A DNA stretch of 64,000 bases, from assembly GCA_009667805.1 (NCBI GenBank), contig CM019064.1:383670549-383734548 (forward strand), in the 5' to 3' direction. The stretch comes from Leptobrachium leishanense. Taxonomy: Eukaryota > Chordata > Amphibia > Anura > Megophryidae. A program made the position numbers and the translations under genes. This document shows, piece after piece, positions 35,256-47,933 of the stretch; within the stretch, counting starts at the first letter, position 1, and each line of letters begins with the position of its first letter. The notes below the pieces were generated by a model that saw nothing but the letters and a program-made list of their open reading frames with translations, did no database searches and was not told the origin of the DNA.

Positions 35256-35749
35256 CAGGGCCGGACTGGGAATAAAAAGCAGCCCTGGAAATTTTTTTAG
35301 ACCAGCCCTTTATTGTTATAAGTGCAAACGAAAAAGAACACTAATGGTAAGATATGAAAGCAGAATCCATCTGTCACAACACCCCATGGTCTCATGTATT
35401 TGGTTGGAACAATGTGTTCTGTTACAACCAGTAATTTTATTACAGTTAAACAGACAGTCCTTTTTTATTAGACTAACGTTACATTTATAAGTCAAGCTTT
35501 CAAAACTATACATCTTTTTCAGGTCTGAAAGCTATACTCAGCTTCATTAAAATCGATTTAAATTATTAATAAATTTACTAGTACATTATTAAATAATAGA
35601 CCTGTTACCGTCTCTTCTGCTTAATGTTTTTGGAGGATGGGGGTCCAATCCATGATGGTCCAGTGGCCGGGGCGGACTGGGCCGGGGGACAAGTGCCACC
35701 CGGGCCGCCTCTGTCAGGCCCCTCCTGCACAATATTGCCAGCCGCCGCG
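35256..35749 (+). mobile_element. hAT left part, CAGGGCCGGACTGGG family, copy 1
   Basis: It starts CAGGGCCGGACTGGGAAT and matches the first 200 bases of 41455 (GAAAAAG, CCCATGGTCTCATGTATTTG). Its right end was not found with a matching duplication; GATGGGCCAGTCCTG near 39385-39400 may be the other end, split off by the L2. A Penelope tail fragment lies at 35455-35545. Confidence 0.7.
35455..35545 (-). mobile_element. Penelope-like element tail fragment
   Basis: On the minus strand CAGACCTGAAAAAGATG, GAAAGCTTGACTTA and TGTAACGTTAGTCTAATAAA match the tail of the Penelope copies at 54500 and 56000. The hammerhead-type core (CTGANGA...GAAA) is visible but changed in its first box. Confidence 0.6.
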
Positions 35750-35891
35750 TGCTTCCTACGAGCAGCCTCCGGCTTGAAACACTGCCGCTCACGTGGGTTC
35801 CACCAGCCAGCTGCGTGATCATTAGATCGCGGCTGGCTGGTGGAACTCACGTGAGTGGCAAAGTTTCAAGCCGGCGGCCGCTGTAGGAAGC
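35750..35891. repeat. GC-rich palindrome, about 65 bp arms
   Basis: TGCTTCCTACGAGC to its complement at GCTGTAGGAAGCA. The arms contain CCGGCTTGAAAC, CTCACGTG and TTCCACCAGCCAGC and close over a short loop at GATCATTAGATC. It lies immediately next to the (ATT)n tail of the L2. Confidence 0.88.
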
Positions 35892-38800
35892 ATTATTATT
35901 ATTATTATTATTCTTTATTTATAAAGCGCCAGCATATTCCGCAGCGCTGTACAATAAGAACAGTATAGACAGGGTTACAATACATTGAACAACATTTGAC
36001 AAACAGTACAGGAGGAGATGAGGGCCCTATTCCCGTAGGAACTCACAATCTGGGAGGGTTGGGGTTGGAAACAGGAGGAGAGGACTGTAAGGTGAGAGTG
36101 ATTCATGGTTGCGTCAGTGAGTTGGGTGGTAGGCTTCCCTAAATAGGAATGTTTTAAGGGAGCGTTTGAAGGAAGAGAAGTTAGGGGACAGTCTGACAGT
36201 ATGAGGGAGAGCGTTCCAGAGAGTGGGGGCTGCGCGTGAGAAATCCTGCAGTCTATCATGGGAAGAGGTGATGCGGGGAGAAGCTAGGCGCAGGTCACTG
36301 TTTGACCTTAGGGAGCGGACTGGGGTGTATTTGGTGATTAGTGAGGACAGGTAGTGGGGAGCTGAGTTAGTGAGGGTTTTGTAGGTAAGGATAAGGATTT
36401 TGAACTTAATTCTGCAGTGGATGGGGAGCCAGTGAAGGGACTCGCAGAGGGGAGCGGCAGAGACAGAGCGGCGGGTGAGGTGAATTAGCCTGGCGGAGGC
36501 GTTCAGGATGGATTGTAGGGGGGAGAGGCGGGACAGAGGGAGGCCAGATAAGAGATTATTGCAATAGTCGAGTCGGGAGATTACCAGGGCGTGTATGAGT
36601 TGTTTTGTGGTGACAGCGGTAATAAATGGCCGAATTCTGGAAATATTACGCAGTTGGTATCGGCAGGAGGAGGAAAGAGACTTGATGTGGGGGATGAAGG
36701 AAAAAGCAGAGTCAAGTGTAACTCCAAGACAGCGAACTTGGTTTGATGGGGAGATGGTGATACCCTCCACCGTGATAGAGAAGTCAGGAGGTGGGGAGGC
36801 ATTGGAGGGAGGAATAAGTAGGAGTTCAGTCTTTGACATGTTGATCTTTAGGTGGTGGGAGGCCATCCAGGAGGAGATGCCAGATAAACAGTCACTGACT
36901 TTTGAAAGGACAGGGGGAGAGAGATCAGGGGTAGAGAGGTAGATCTGAGTGTCATCAGCGTAGAGGTGGTAATTAAAGCCAAAGCTGTTGATGATTTTGC
37001 CCAGGGAGGAGGTGTAGATGGAAAAGAGCAGAGGACCAAGGACAGAGCCTTGAGGTACACCAACAGATAGAGGCAATGAGGAGGAGGAGTTACCAGCAAA
37101 GGACACACAGAAGGACCTGTTGGATAAATAGGAGTCAACCCAAGCAAGTGCAGTGTCACCGAGACCCAGAGAGTTGAGGGTCTGTAGAAGGAGGGGGTGG
37201 TCAACAGTGTCAAAAGCAGCCGAGAGGTCAAGCAGGACGAGAATAGAATAGTGGCCGTGTTTTTTAGCAGTTAGGAGGTCGTTGGTGACTTTGGTGAGGG
37301 CAGTTTCAGTTGAGTGTAGGGGACGGAAGCCAGATTGCAGGGGGTCAAGTAGGGAATTGGAGGACAGGAAGAGGGAGAGGCGGTTGAAGACTAGTTTTTC
37401 TAAGAGCTTTGATGTGAAGGGAAGCAGGGATACAGGGCGGTAGTTGGATGGAGAGTTGGGATCTAGGGATGGTTTCTTTAGTAAAGGGGTAACTAGCGCG
37501 TGTTTGAAGGCGGATGGAAAGGAGCCAGTGGAGAGAGATAGGTTGAAGATGTGTGTGAGAGCAGGGGTGAGGGAGGAGAAGAGGGGAGGAATTAGATGTG
37601 AGGGAATGGGGTCGAGCGGGCACGTGGTGAGATGTGAGGAGGACAATAAGGAATTGACTTCCTCCTCAGTGGCTGGGAGGAAGCGGCAGAGGGTGGCAGA
37701 GGGGACCTCTGGGAGTGGAGGTGGCAGATAACTATCTTGTGTTGGGATGTTGCTTCTGATAGTTAAAGTTTTACTGAGGAAGTAGTCTGCCAGGTCTTGA
37801 GCGCTGAAGGCAGCTGTGGGGGGAGGTGCAGGTGGGTAGAGGAGGGTGTTGAAGGTGGACCAGAGCCGTTTAGGGTTGGAGGACAGCGTAGATATAAGAG
37901 ATGAGAAGAAGGATTGTTTGGCCAAGTGGAGGGCAGAGGTGTATGATCGGAGAATAAACTTGAAGTGAACAAAATCAGCTTCAGAGCGGGATTTCCTCCA
38001 GGCACGCTCTGCAGTGCGGGAGCATCTTTGCAGGTAGCGAGTCTGGAGGGTGTGCCAGGGCTGAAGCTGGCGGCGTGGGGCCTTACAGAGTCGAAGAGGA
38101 GCAAGAGTGTCTAGAGCAGAGATAAGCGTAGTGTTGTAGTGATTAGTGGCAGCATCAGGGCAGGTGAAGGATGAGGTATGAGGGAGGTGGTGAAGTAGGT
38201 TGGAGAATTGATGGGGGTCCACAGCATGTAGATTTCTGCGAGTGTGTGTGCGGGGTGGGGGAGCAGGGTGTTTAGGAAGTCCAGATAGGTTGAAAGAGAG
38301 AAGGTGGTGGTCAGAGATGGGGAAAGGGCGACATTTGAACTCAGAAATGGAGCAGAGGTTGGAAAAGACAAGGTCAATAGCGTGACCATCGCGGTGGGTA
38401 GGGAGGAGGGAGGATTGTGTGAGTCCAAGGGAGGACGTGAGTGAAAGAAGTTTGGAGGCAGCAGGGGCGGAAGGATCATCAATAGGAATGTTGAAGTCCC
38501 CGAGAATTAGGCATGGAAGATTAGAACACAGGAAGTGAGAAAGCCAGGTAGCAAAGTGGTCGAAGAACTGGGAGGTTGGTCCCGGTGGGCGGTAGATGAC
38601 TGCCACCCTGAGAGCCAGAGGAGAGAACAGGCGGATGCAGTGTGTCTCGAAGGAGGAGAAGGAGAGGGATGGGGTTGGAGGGAGATGCTGGTAGGTGCAG
38701 GTGGGAGAGAGCCACCATTTCTCTCACCCGGTCTGGGGGTATGGCTCAAGTGTAGACCGCCATGTGAGAGAGCAGCAACGGAGGCTGTGTCAGAGGGAGT

Positions 38801-39250
38801 TAGCCAGGTTTCAGTTAAAGCTAGGAGGTTGAAGGAGTTTGAAAGGAAGAGGTCATGGATTGCTGTGAGTTTGTTGCACACAGAGCGAGCGTTCCAGAGG
38901 GCGCAGGAGAAAGAGGACAGGCACTGAGGGATTATGGGAATGAGGTTGCTGGGCTTGCAGGGAGGTGATTTATGTGCGATGGAGATAGGATGAGAGGGAA
39001 GTATTGGATGTGTTGTGGGGCCAGGTTTAGGGGATATGTCACCTGAATAGAGTAACAGCAGGAGGGTGAGAAAGAGAAGGTGGGAATGGGATTTGTGGGA
39101 GTGATTGGCAGCACGAGAGATAGAGGGAGACCATGTTCAGAGGAAACAAAGGAGCTCATGCGAGGCCATCATGTGGGACGAGAGGAGGGAGGGAGAGATG
39201 CAGATAGTGTAGGGGTCGGTGGTAGAGGGGCAGGAGTTCCATTTAAGGGG
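35892..39250 (-). mobile_element. L2 retrotransposon, nearly complete ORF2 part
   Basis: An antisense copy whose 3' end is an (ATT)n run at 35892-35915 preceded (on the minus strand) by CTGCGGAATATGCTGGCGCT, the usual frog L2 tail. The 3' UTR (35916-36113) precedes an 830-codon open frame. The 5' end is approximate. Confidence 0.9.
36114..38930 (-). pseudogene. L2 ORF2: endonuclease and reverse transcriptase, one frameshift
   Basis: The coding part starts near 38930 with LWNARSVCNKL and LTETWLTP, the N-terminus of an apurinic endonuclease. A shift near 38715, beside an upstream in-frame TGA, separates this from the 830-codon frame. Counted from Met at 38606, the endonuclease continues with YRPPGP (5-10), GDFN (36-39) and SDH (98-100). 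Reverse transcriptase has [10 protein letters not shown] (424-433), [12 protein letters not shown] with Asp460, GVPQG (516-520) and YADD (549-552). The C-terminal [15 protein letters not shown] and [13 protein letters not shown] are typical of L2. All reverse transcriptase catalytic residues are present, so this is one of the youngest-looking coding elements here. Confidence 0.93.
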
Positions 39251-40069
39251 GAGCAATAGGCCTGCAACTCCAGCTGGTGAAGACCATACTAACTGCTGCC
39301 TTGCAATGCTGGTGCTAAATGATGGGTCAGAGTGCACTGACCAGCCTCAGATATCGTGGTACACAGCCACATTTTCTGGTATCCTGATGGGCCAGTCCTG
39401 AGCAGCAAGGGTTGACCTTTACACGCAGCAGTAAATAGACAAGTTGCCTACAGACTTGGCAGGGGCCAAGGAATGTATCAAAAGAAGGGGGGAGCATAAT
39501 GATATACCATCAGTCAATTGATGGTATTATGGTATACACATATGGAACACAACTTAGCAGATCTATTACAAAAACAATAGATGCATTTTCACAGCGTTCT
39601 CACTTTTTTGCCTTCATTTCCAATTCATCTGATTCCTGTCCCCGAGCTCATCGGATTTGTGCCTCCAGGTCAGGTTATTTATGTATAAAGTTTACAATGA
39701 TCCTACGGGCAAGGCCACCGGTTGAACAGTTCCTTAGCTTTGTTATTTATTGTGTCTCATGGTCATGCTTCCCCATTGTAAAGCACTACGGAATCTGTTG
39801 GTGATATATAAATACTGGTACTGTCATCTGATTTGTGTCCTCAGCCCATTTCATATATGCCATTTCAATTTATTTGTGCATAACTCCATGTGATTTGTGC
39901 TCCGCTCTACCTCCATCAAGTCCCTTTACGTTGCCTGTGTGCGTTTTATTCTTTATCAGGAAACAAATGAACTCTAACCGCCACTGGATCAGGATAACAG
40001 AAGTAGCTTACACAGCATGGTAACTCTAGGTCATCTTTTTCAAAGTATCGCCACACGCAGCATCCATAA
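39251..40069. other. Unassigned DNA with a possible hAT end and an L2-like tail
   Basis: TCCTGATGGGCCAGTCCTG near 39383-39400 resembles the right end of the 41455 hAT family. TTGTAAAGCACTACGGAATC, about 39777-39796, and the ATATAAATA after it resemble an L2 3' tail. Other parts are unrecognised. Confidence 0.45.
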
Positions 40070-40381
40070 TTGTGGACGGTATCACTATCCTTCCATCTGC
40101 CCAAGTCTGCTGCCTTGGAGTGACTCTCAACTCCAGTCTTTCCAGCAGGCCCCTACATCCAATCTCTCTCATCTTGCCGCAATCACCTCTGTAATATTGC
40201 CAAAATACGTCTATTTCAACACCACCAAGCAACTTATTCACTTGCTAGTTATCTCCCGCCTGGACTACTGCAACAACCTCCTGATTGGCCTTCCTATCTC
40301 CCACCTCTCCCCCCTGCAGTCCATCCTAAACACATCAGCCCGGCTTATCCATCTCACCCGTCGCTCTGTCTCTGCTGCTCC

Positions 40382-41358
40382 CAGGGCCGGCACTGCCGCT
40401 AGGCGAGCTAGGCGCAGCCGAGACAAAGGTGTGATGGGTCTCTCCGCCGGCCACTGTCACTCTATCAATAGAGAGTGAGGGAAGCGGGGATAACCCCGCC
40501 CCCTCAGCATGGACAGCCACCGCGAGCTGTCTTCCATGATCACGCTGCGCCCAGAGCAAGCACGCAGCGTGATAGATCAGCGCAGCGGCGTGCAGAGGGG
40601 GGGGGGCCCGGGCATCCAGCTCTCACCTCCTGTCTGCTCCCCCAGCCCTGAGAAGATCCTGCAGGCAGCCTCGTGCTTTTCCCTCCTACGTGTGGCTGCC
40701 TGCATCAATATCTGCCGCTCGCCTGGGGTTCTATACTGGGAGCAAATATACCCATATGAGCTGGGGGCAAATATACCCATATGAGCTGGGGGCAAATATA
40801 CCCATATGAGCTAGGGGGAAATATACCCATATGAGCTGGGGCAAATATACCCATATGAGCTGGGGGGCAGATATACCCATGTGAGCTGGGGGGAGATATA
40901 CAGTACCCATGTGAACTGGGGGGGGGAGATATACCCATATGAGCTGGGGGGCAGATATACCCATATGAGCTGGGGGCAAATATACCCTTATGAGCTGGGG
41001 CAAATATAACCATCTGTGAGCTGGGGGCAAATATAACCATCTGTGAGCTGGTCTGGGGCAATATATCCATGTGTGAGCTGGTCTGGGGCAATATATCCAT
41101 GTGTGAGCTAGTCTGGGGGCAATATATCCATGTGAGAGCTGGGGGCAAATATACCCATGTGAGAGCTGGGGGCAAATATACCCATGTGAGAGCTGGGGGC
41201 AAATATACCCATGTGAGAGCTGGGGGTAATATATCCATGTGAGAGCTGGGGCAATATATCCATGTGAGCTGGGGGCAATATATTATATCCATCTTTTTTG
41301 GGGGGGGTGCAGGTAGCTGGTCTTGCCTAGGGCGCAAAATAGTCTAGCACCGGCCCTG
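40382..41358. mobile_element. hAT non-autonomous element inside L2
   Basis: The ends are CAGGGCCGGCACTGC and TAGCACCGGCCCTG. The flanks GCTGCTCC (40374-40381) and GCCGCTCC (41359-41366) are the 8 bp duplication with one change. The reading of L2 resumes directly afterwards. More than half the element is a minisatellite. Confidence 0.93.
40738..41290. repeat. Minisatellite in hAT (GAGCTGGGGGCAAATATACC)
   Basis: About 22 units of 20-32 bp with core ATATACCCATATGAGCTGGG. Variants (ATATATCCATGTGAGAGCTG, CATCTGTGAGCTGGTCTG) cluster to the right, showing stepwise spread of new unit types. Confidence 0.92.
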
Positions 41359-41654
41359 GCCGCTCCTCTCTGTGAATCCCTGCACTGGCTCCCCATCCAC
41401 AGCAGAATCAAATTCAAAGTACTCACCCTGACCTACAAAACCGTCACTAACGCCCAGGGCCGGACTGGGAATTAAAAGCAGCCCTGGAAAAACATTTTTT
41501 ACCAGCCCCATATTGTGATAAGTGCAAACGAAAAAGGATACTAACTGTAAGATTAAAAAAAAAGGACAATCCATCTGTCACAGCAGCCCATGGTCTCATG
41601 TATTTGGTTGAGAACAGAGGTGTGTTCACGTTACAATCAGCACTCTTATTATAG

Positions 41655-41674
41655 TTATACTCTCAGTGTGTGTG

Positions 41675-41709
<35 letters not shown>

Positions 41710-41712
41710 TGA
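41655..41712. repeat. TG/TA/CA microsatellite
   Basis: GTGTGTGTATATATAT runs into ATATACACACACACAC, a self-complementary dinucleotide tract. Confidence 0.9.
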
Positions 41713-42044
41713 ATTTTACTTAGAATAATGGAGGAAGACAGAGGGACGGATGGATAGCTAGGAAGACAAATAAAAGGATAGACAGATAGTTAGGGTTCCC
41801 CCTGAATCCACAGGGCTGGTGATCACCAGGGCCGTCTTTAGCGCAGGGCAAAAGGGGCAGCTGCCCCTGGCCCAGTCATTGCTATGGGGCCCATTACAGC
41901 TGCTCCCAAACTGCAAAAATCATGGCATCGCGTGCTGTGTAAGGACATGTCATGTGACCGCAAAGAGGAGGTGAGGCCTCGCGAGAGATGCAGTTGGCTC
42001 CTCCCCTCATCTTCAATATGCAGTTCCCCTTCTCTCGCCGGGTC

Positions 42045-42557
42045 CCGGCTGGGTATGTGATGCACTGCTGGGCATGTGAAACTCTGCTGGGCATGATGGG
42101 ATGTGATGGGCATGTGAAACTCTGCTGGGCATGATGTGATGTGATGGGCATGTAAAACTCTGCTGGGCATGATGGGATGTGATGGGAAGTGAATCTCTGC
42201 TGGGCATGATGTGATGGGAAGTGAAACTCTGCTGGGCATGATGTGATGTGATGGCATGTGAAACTCTGCTGGGCATGATGGGCAAGTGAAACTCTGCTGG
42301 GCATGATGTGATATGATGGGAAGTGAAACTCTGCTGGGCATGATGTGATGGGCATGTGAAACTCTGCTGGGCATGATGTGATGGGCATGTGAAACTCTGC
42401 TGGGCATGATGTGATGGGAAGTGAAACTGCTGTGCATGATGTGATGTGATGGGCATGTGAAACTCTGCTGGGCATGATGTGGTGTGCTGGGCATGTGAAA
42501 CTCTGCTAGGCATGTGATGTGCTGGGCATGTGAAACTCTGCTGTGCATGTGAAACCC
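42045..42557. repeat. 33 bp minisatellite (GGCATGTGAAACTCTGCTG)
   Basis: About seventeen units with core GCATGTGAAACTCTGCTGGG and a variable GCATGATGTGATG stretch. It gives open frames on the minus strand without coding meaning. Confidence 0.92.
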
Positions 42558-42940
42558 TGCTGGTATGTCAGATTCTGGCCTCTGCTGGGTATGTCAGATT
42601 CTGGGCATGTCAGATTCTGGGCTCTGCTGGGTATATCAGATTCTTGGCTCTGCTGGGTATGTCAGATTCTGGGCTCTGCTGGGTATATCAGATTCTTGGT
42701 TCTGCTGGGTATATCAAATTCTGGGGTCTGTCTGGGTATGTCAGATTGTGGGCTCTGCTGGGTATGTCAGATTCTGGGCTCTGCTGGGTATGTCAGATTC
42801 TGGGCTCTGCTGGGCATGTCAGATTCTGGGCTCTGCTGGGTATGTCAGATTCTGGGCTCTGCTGGGTATATCAGATTCTGGGGTCTGTCTGGGTATATCA
42901 GATTCTGGGGTCTGTCTGGGTACATAAAATTCTGTGAGTT
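42558..42940. repeat. 26 bp minisatellite (GTCAGATTCTGGGCTCTGCT)
   Basis: About fourteen units with core ATGTCAGATTCTGGGCTCTG. The CTCTGCTGGGCATGT part is shared with the preceding array, so one probably seeded the other. Confidence 0.92.
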
Positions 42941-45900
42941 TAACTTCCTATTAGCAGTACAACTATGAGTATAAAAGTTAAAATCTAACACTATGCAGCG
43001 CTGTTGTTCACTGGTGCCCGGTTGTCTGATTTACTAGCTCAGTTATACACTTATATACACCTCACAATACTGTATCACAGAGCTCCACAGCAATAAGATT
43101 ATAATGTACGGTGTGTATGAGTGTTTGAATTATATTGCTGTGGCGCACTGTGATACGCTCATACACGCTGCATGGTTTTTTTTTGGGGGCAGCATTTAAT
43201 CCTTAATAAATGAATACACACAGAGATTGTGTTTTTACAGTATACGTAGGATGTGTAATTGTAAAAACAAAATTGTAAAATATAATGATTTAGTTGATTT
43301 TAGCTTTAGGAGACAAGTCTATGTGTGTGGCTTTTTTTTTTTGGATGTTGGAGTGGAGAGCAAAATTTCAAGGGGGGGGGGGTCCCCAAGAAAATATTCG
43401 CCCAGGGCCCAGTCAATATTAAAGTCGGCCCTGGTGATCACGGGAGGCTGCCGGGTAGCTAAGCAGAAGAGCCTGCTCTCGGCAGGAAGGTGCTGCTCCT
43501 GGCAGGGCATCTGGGACTTTCCCTGGGGTATCTCTCATAGCTGGGTAGTGTTAGGAGCAGACAGCATCCTGAGAACACCAGCCAGCCAGGAGTATGGGTG
43601 CTATAATTTTCAGTTTGCTAGAGGGTCCAGGCTGGGGCGGATCCAGACCCCCTTCTCGTGAGGGACATTCAACTAATTTTGGCTACACAGCGCCCTGGGA
43701 ATGACAAATTTGCAGGGACCCCACCTGAGCCCATTAAAGCGGTATTATGTTGTAGTAACCCTTATTGAAATCACTAGTAAAATAAGCATTTTAGCAATTG
43801 AAATTGTTTACTATTTAATACAAGTTATTTATTCAAACAATTTCCTGCACCTTATCTTCCTTGTTCACACTAAGGGATGGGAGTTTCTGCTATCGGGATA
43901 CAGTGTAAAAGAAAAGGAAGATTTAAAGCTCAGCTGTAAAACAAAATGTTTTCGTAACTGTTCTATTTGTGCGCTAAAAAGGCAGAGATGTAATTGTTTG
44001 GCCCTTTCAAAGCTTTCAAAAAGATTCTGATGGGATAGAAGTAACTTTTTATTTTGGAGATGGAAACAATAAATACACATATATATTAAATACTCCCTTT
44101 AATTATTCTATGTATAAATGCAATGGTTTAATGCTGCACCTGAGGCACAGTTCACTTGAAGTCTGCTATTTAGTGGCCAGTTCTGACGGGACCGGTGCGA
44201 CCATATGGTGCGTCAGCCAGGTATCTTTGGGTGCATCAGCTAAATGCGAGGCTGGGAACATGCTGGGCACTTGGAGGGCTAGCGGTATGCTGTCAATGCA
44301 TTCCGCTAGCAGTCCCAGGGATCCGCTCTGCTGGCTCACAGCGGGAACCTGCGTTCCCGCTGCGGGAACGCCGTTCCCGCAGGATTTGAGCCCTGGGCAG
44401 CGCTATCACCTCATTTAAGCTAACACTCACTCTAGCGTCGGCTTGAAGGAGGTGATAGAGCTCTAAGTGTTTTCTTTGTAAGAGCTACCCCCAACAAATT
44501 ATGAAATGTGTACCAGATCAAACACACACACAGTATTTTCCTTTTTATGGGATTTTCACACCTTCAATGTTGTGCAACTACTTATCCCACAGTGCTCCTA
44601 TTTGGCTGCCTGAGTATTGTGGGATCTGTAATTACAACACATGCAGGTCCTTAGAACTAAACAGCAAAATCAACAAATGAAAAGGAAATAAAAGCCATTT
44701 TTCATTTTTTTAGAAAATCTAGTACACACACAAGTAATATACATGAACAGAATGCTCCCTTCTGATATACTTCCTTCTTCCTGGGGAGTGGGAATCCAGC
44801 AGCTCTGTCCTCCTGTAGCAGCACATGGCTCTCTTCTGCACTTCCTGTCACAGCTCTCTCCCTACAGAGGAACCTCCAGTCATGTGATCAGTCGGTTTCA
44901 TCTCTGTTTAAGGAGCATTCCCATCAGGCAGGCACTGGCCAACATTGCAACCCAGATCTGGGGACACAGGCCCCCACAGAGCAATGTTACAGCCCAGATC
45001 TAAGGACAGAGAGAGCCCAATGTGATAGATCTACAGCCAGCCCCCTCCCTAGGGACATTTGCTGCACCAAGCACACTGCCTGCACCTCAAATTTACTGAA
45101 GCACAGAGCATCCAGGTCCATGTGCAGCTAGAACAGCCCCCCCTCCAAAAATAAAAAAAAAAGCCACCCAGCACCAAGAAGACAAAAAAAAACCATCTCC
45201 CCGGTTCTGCCCCAGCTCTATGTGTTCAGGAAAATGACAGAACACAAGCAGCAGGGCCAGGGTGTGATACAGAGTGGGAGGAGAACTCACCTTCCCACGA
45301 CTCACTGGTAACTCACTGCCTCTTCCAGTCTCGTGCGTTACACAGACCACCCAGGAAGCTGGAGACATGTGACTACTCCTGAGTACTGCAGCCTAAAAAA
45401 TAAAAAAAAAACAGACCAGCCACTATAAAACGGCCCCAGCGGCTGAAAAATTAAGCAGCCTATCGGGATTTCTCCCGGTATCCCGGTAGGCCAGTCCGGC
45501 ACTGCTAACGCCGCCCCTCACTACCTGTCCTCACTAATCACCAAATACACCCCAGCCCGCCACTAAGATCCAACAATGACCTGCGCCTGGCATCCTCCAT
45601 CATTACCTCAACACATGCCAGACTGCAGGACTTTTCTCGTGCGGCGCCGACCCTATGGAATGCGCTTCCTCGCAATATCAGACTGTCCCCAAATCTGGCT
45701 TCATTCAAACGCTCACTAAAGACCCCACTGTTTAGAGAAGCCTGCCACCCAAAAACGAAATAAGACACCTGATGACCCAAAAACAGTCCTCACCTCTCCC
45801 TGCATTAGCTCATCACCGCAGCCCCCCTCCTGTTTCTAATCCCCTCACCCATCGACATTGTGAGTTCCCACAGCAATAAGGCCCTCATCATGTCCTCCTG

Positions 45901-46246
45901 TATCTGCAGACAAGAATACGGACCTGCCTCCTGTATATATTGTAGAATTGTCCTGTCTTTACCCATCGCACCTCTGTACAGCGCTGCGGATTGTGTTGGC
46001 GTTTATTAAATAATAATACACTGGGATTGCCATGTTGTTAGTTCAGCATTATTTTCATGATGATCTGATTATGACTTGTATCTGGAATCATACAGTATGT
46101 CTACGGTTTTCTTTGTTGCATTCATTCTTACCTAAGATTTCAAACGATTCCTTAAAGACCAACACAGTGGTGTACCTAGGGGGGACGGGGGGTGGCCCGC
46201 ACCGGGTGGCACCACCCCCTAGGGTGACACAAAAAATATATATATA

Positions 46247-47863
<1,617 letters not shown>

Positions 47864-47889
47864 TATATATTTTTTTTTTTACTTTTGCA

Positions 47890-47933
47890 AAGTATTTTAC
47901 CAGGAAGGATGCATTGAGATTTTTTGTCCTGGG
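47890..47933 (-). mobile_element. LINE/SINE tail fragment
   Basis: TTTTACCAGGAAGGATGCAT then TGAGATTTTTTGTCCTGGGT is the reverse of the LINE tail at 33340-33385, with a short deletion. Confidence 0.65.

Larger units (their letters stand above)
41827..43433. mobile_element. hAT non-autonomous element nested in a hAT
   Basis: The ends are CAGGGCCGTCTTTAG and TAAAGTCGGCCCTG, with an exact 8 bp duplication GTGATCAC at 41819-41826 and 43434-43441. It holds two adjacent minisatellites and, near the right end, units of the GAGCTCTGTGATAC repeat. The long ORFs through it follow from periodicity. Confidence 0.94.
41455..45504 (+). mobile_element. hAT element, CAGGGCCGGACTGGG family, copy 2, inside L2
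   Basis: The ends are CAGGGCCGGACTGGGAAT and GGCCAGTCCGGCACTG, with an exact 8 bp duplication CTAACGCC at 41447-41454 and 45505-45512. The L2 frame resumes after it. A second hAT (41827-43433) is nested in it, leaving about 2.4 kb of own sequence, which has no recognisable transposase. GCTATCACCTC...GAGGTGATAGAGC at 44402-44465 resembles a tiny MITE. Confidence 0.93.
40070..46016 (+). pseudogene. Second L2, 3' part, split by two hAT elements
   Basis: Pieces at 40070-40381, 41359-41454 and 45505-46016 join into one L2 3' end if the inserts and one copy of each 8 bp duplication are ignored. The first encodes [16 protein letters not shown] and [15 protein letters not shown]; the second continues CESLHWLP; the third contains the C-terminal ARHXDPTM-like part, the 3' UTR and CTGTACAGCGCTGCGGATTG before an AATAATAA tail. 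Reverse transcriptase catalytic motifs are missing by 5' truncation. Confidence 0.92.

Noticed and set aside
37444..38927. Plus-strand ORFs across the L2
   Set aside because: They are antisense shadows of the L2 ORF2, low in complexity and without domains.
41838..42968. Repetitive ORFs of 120-236 codons
   Set aside because: They follow the 33 bp and 26 bp minisatellites inside a hAT element.
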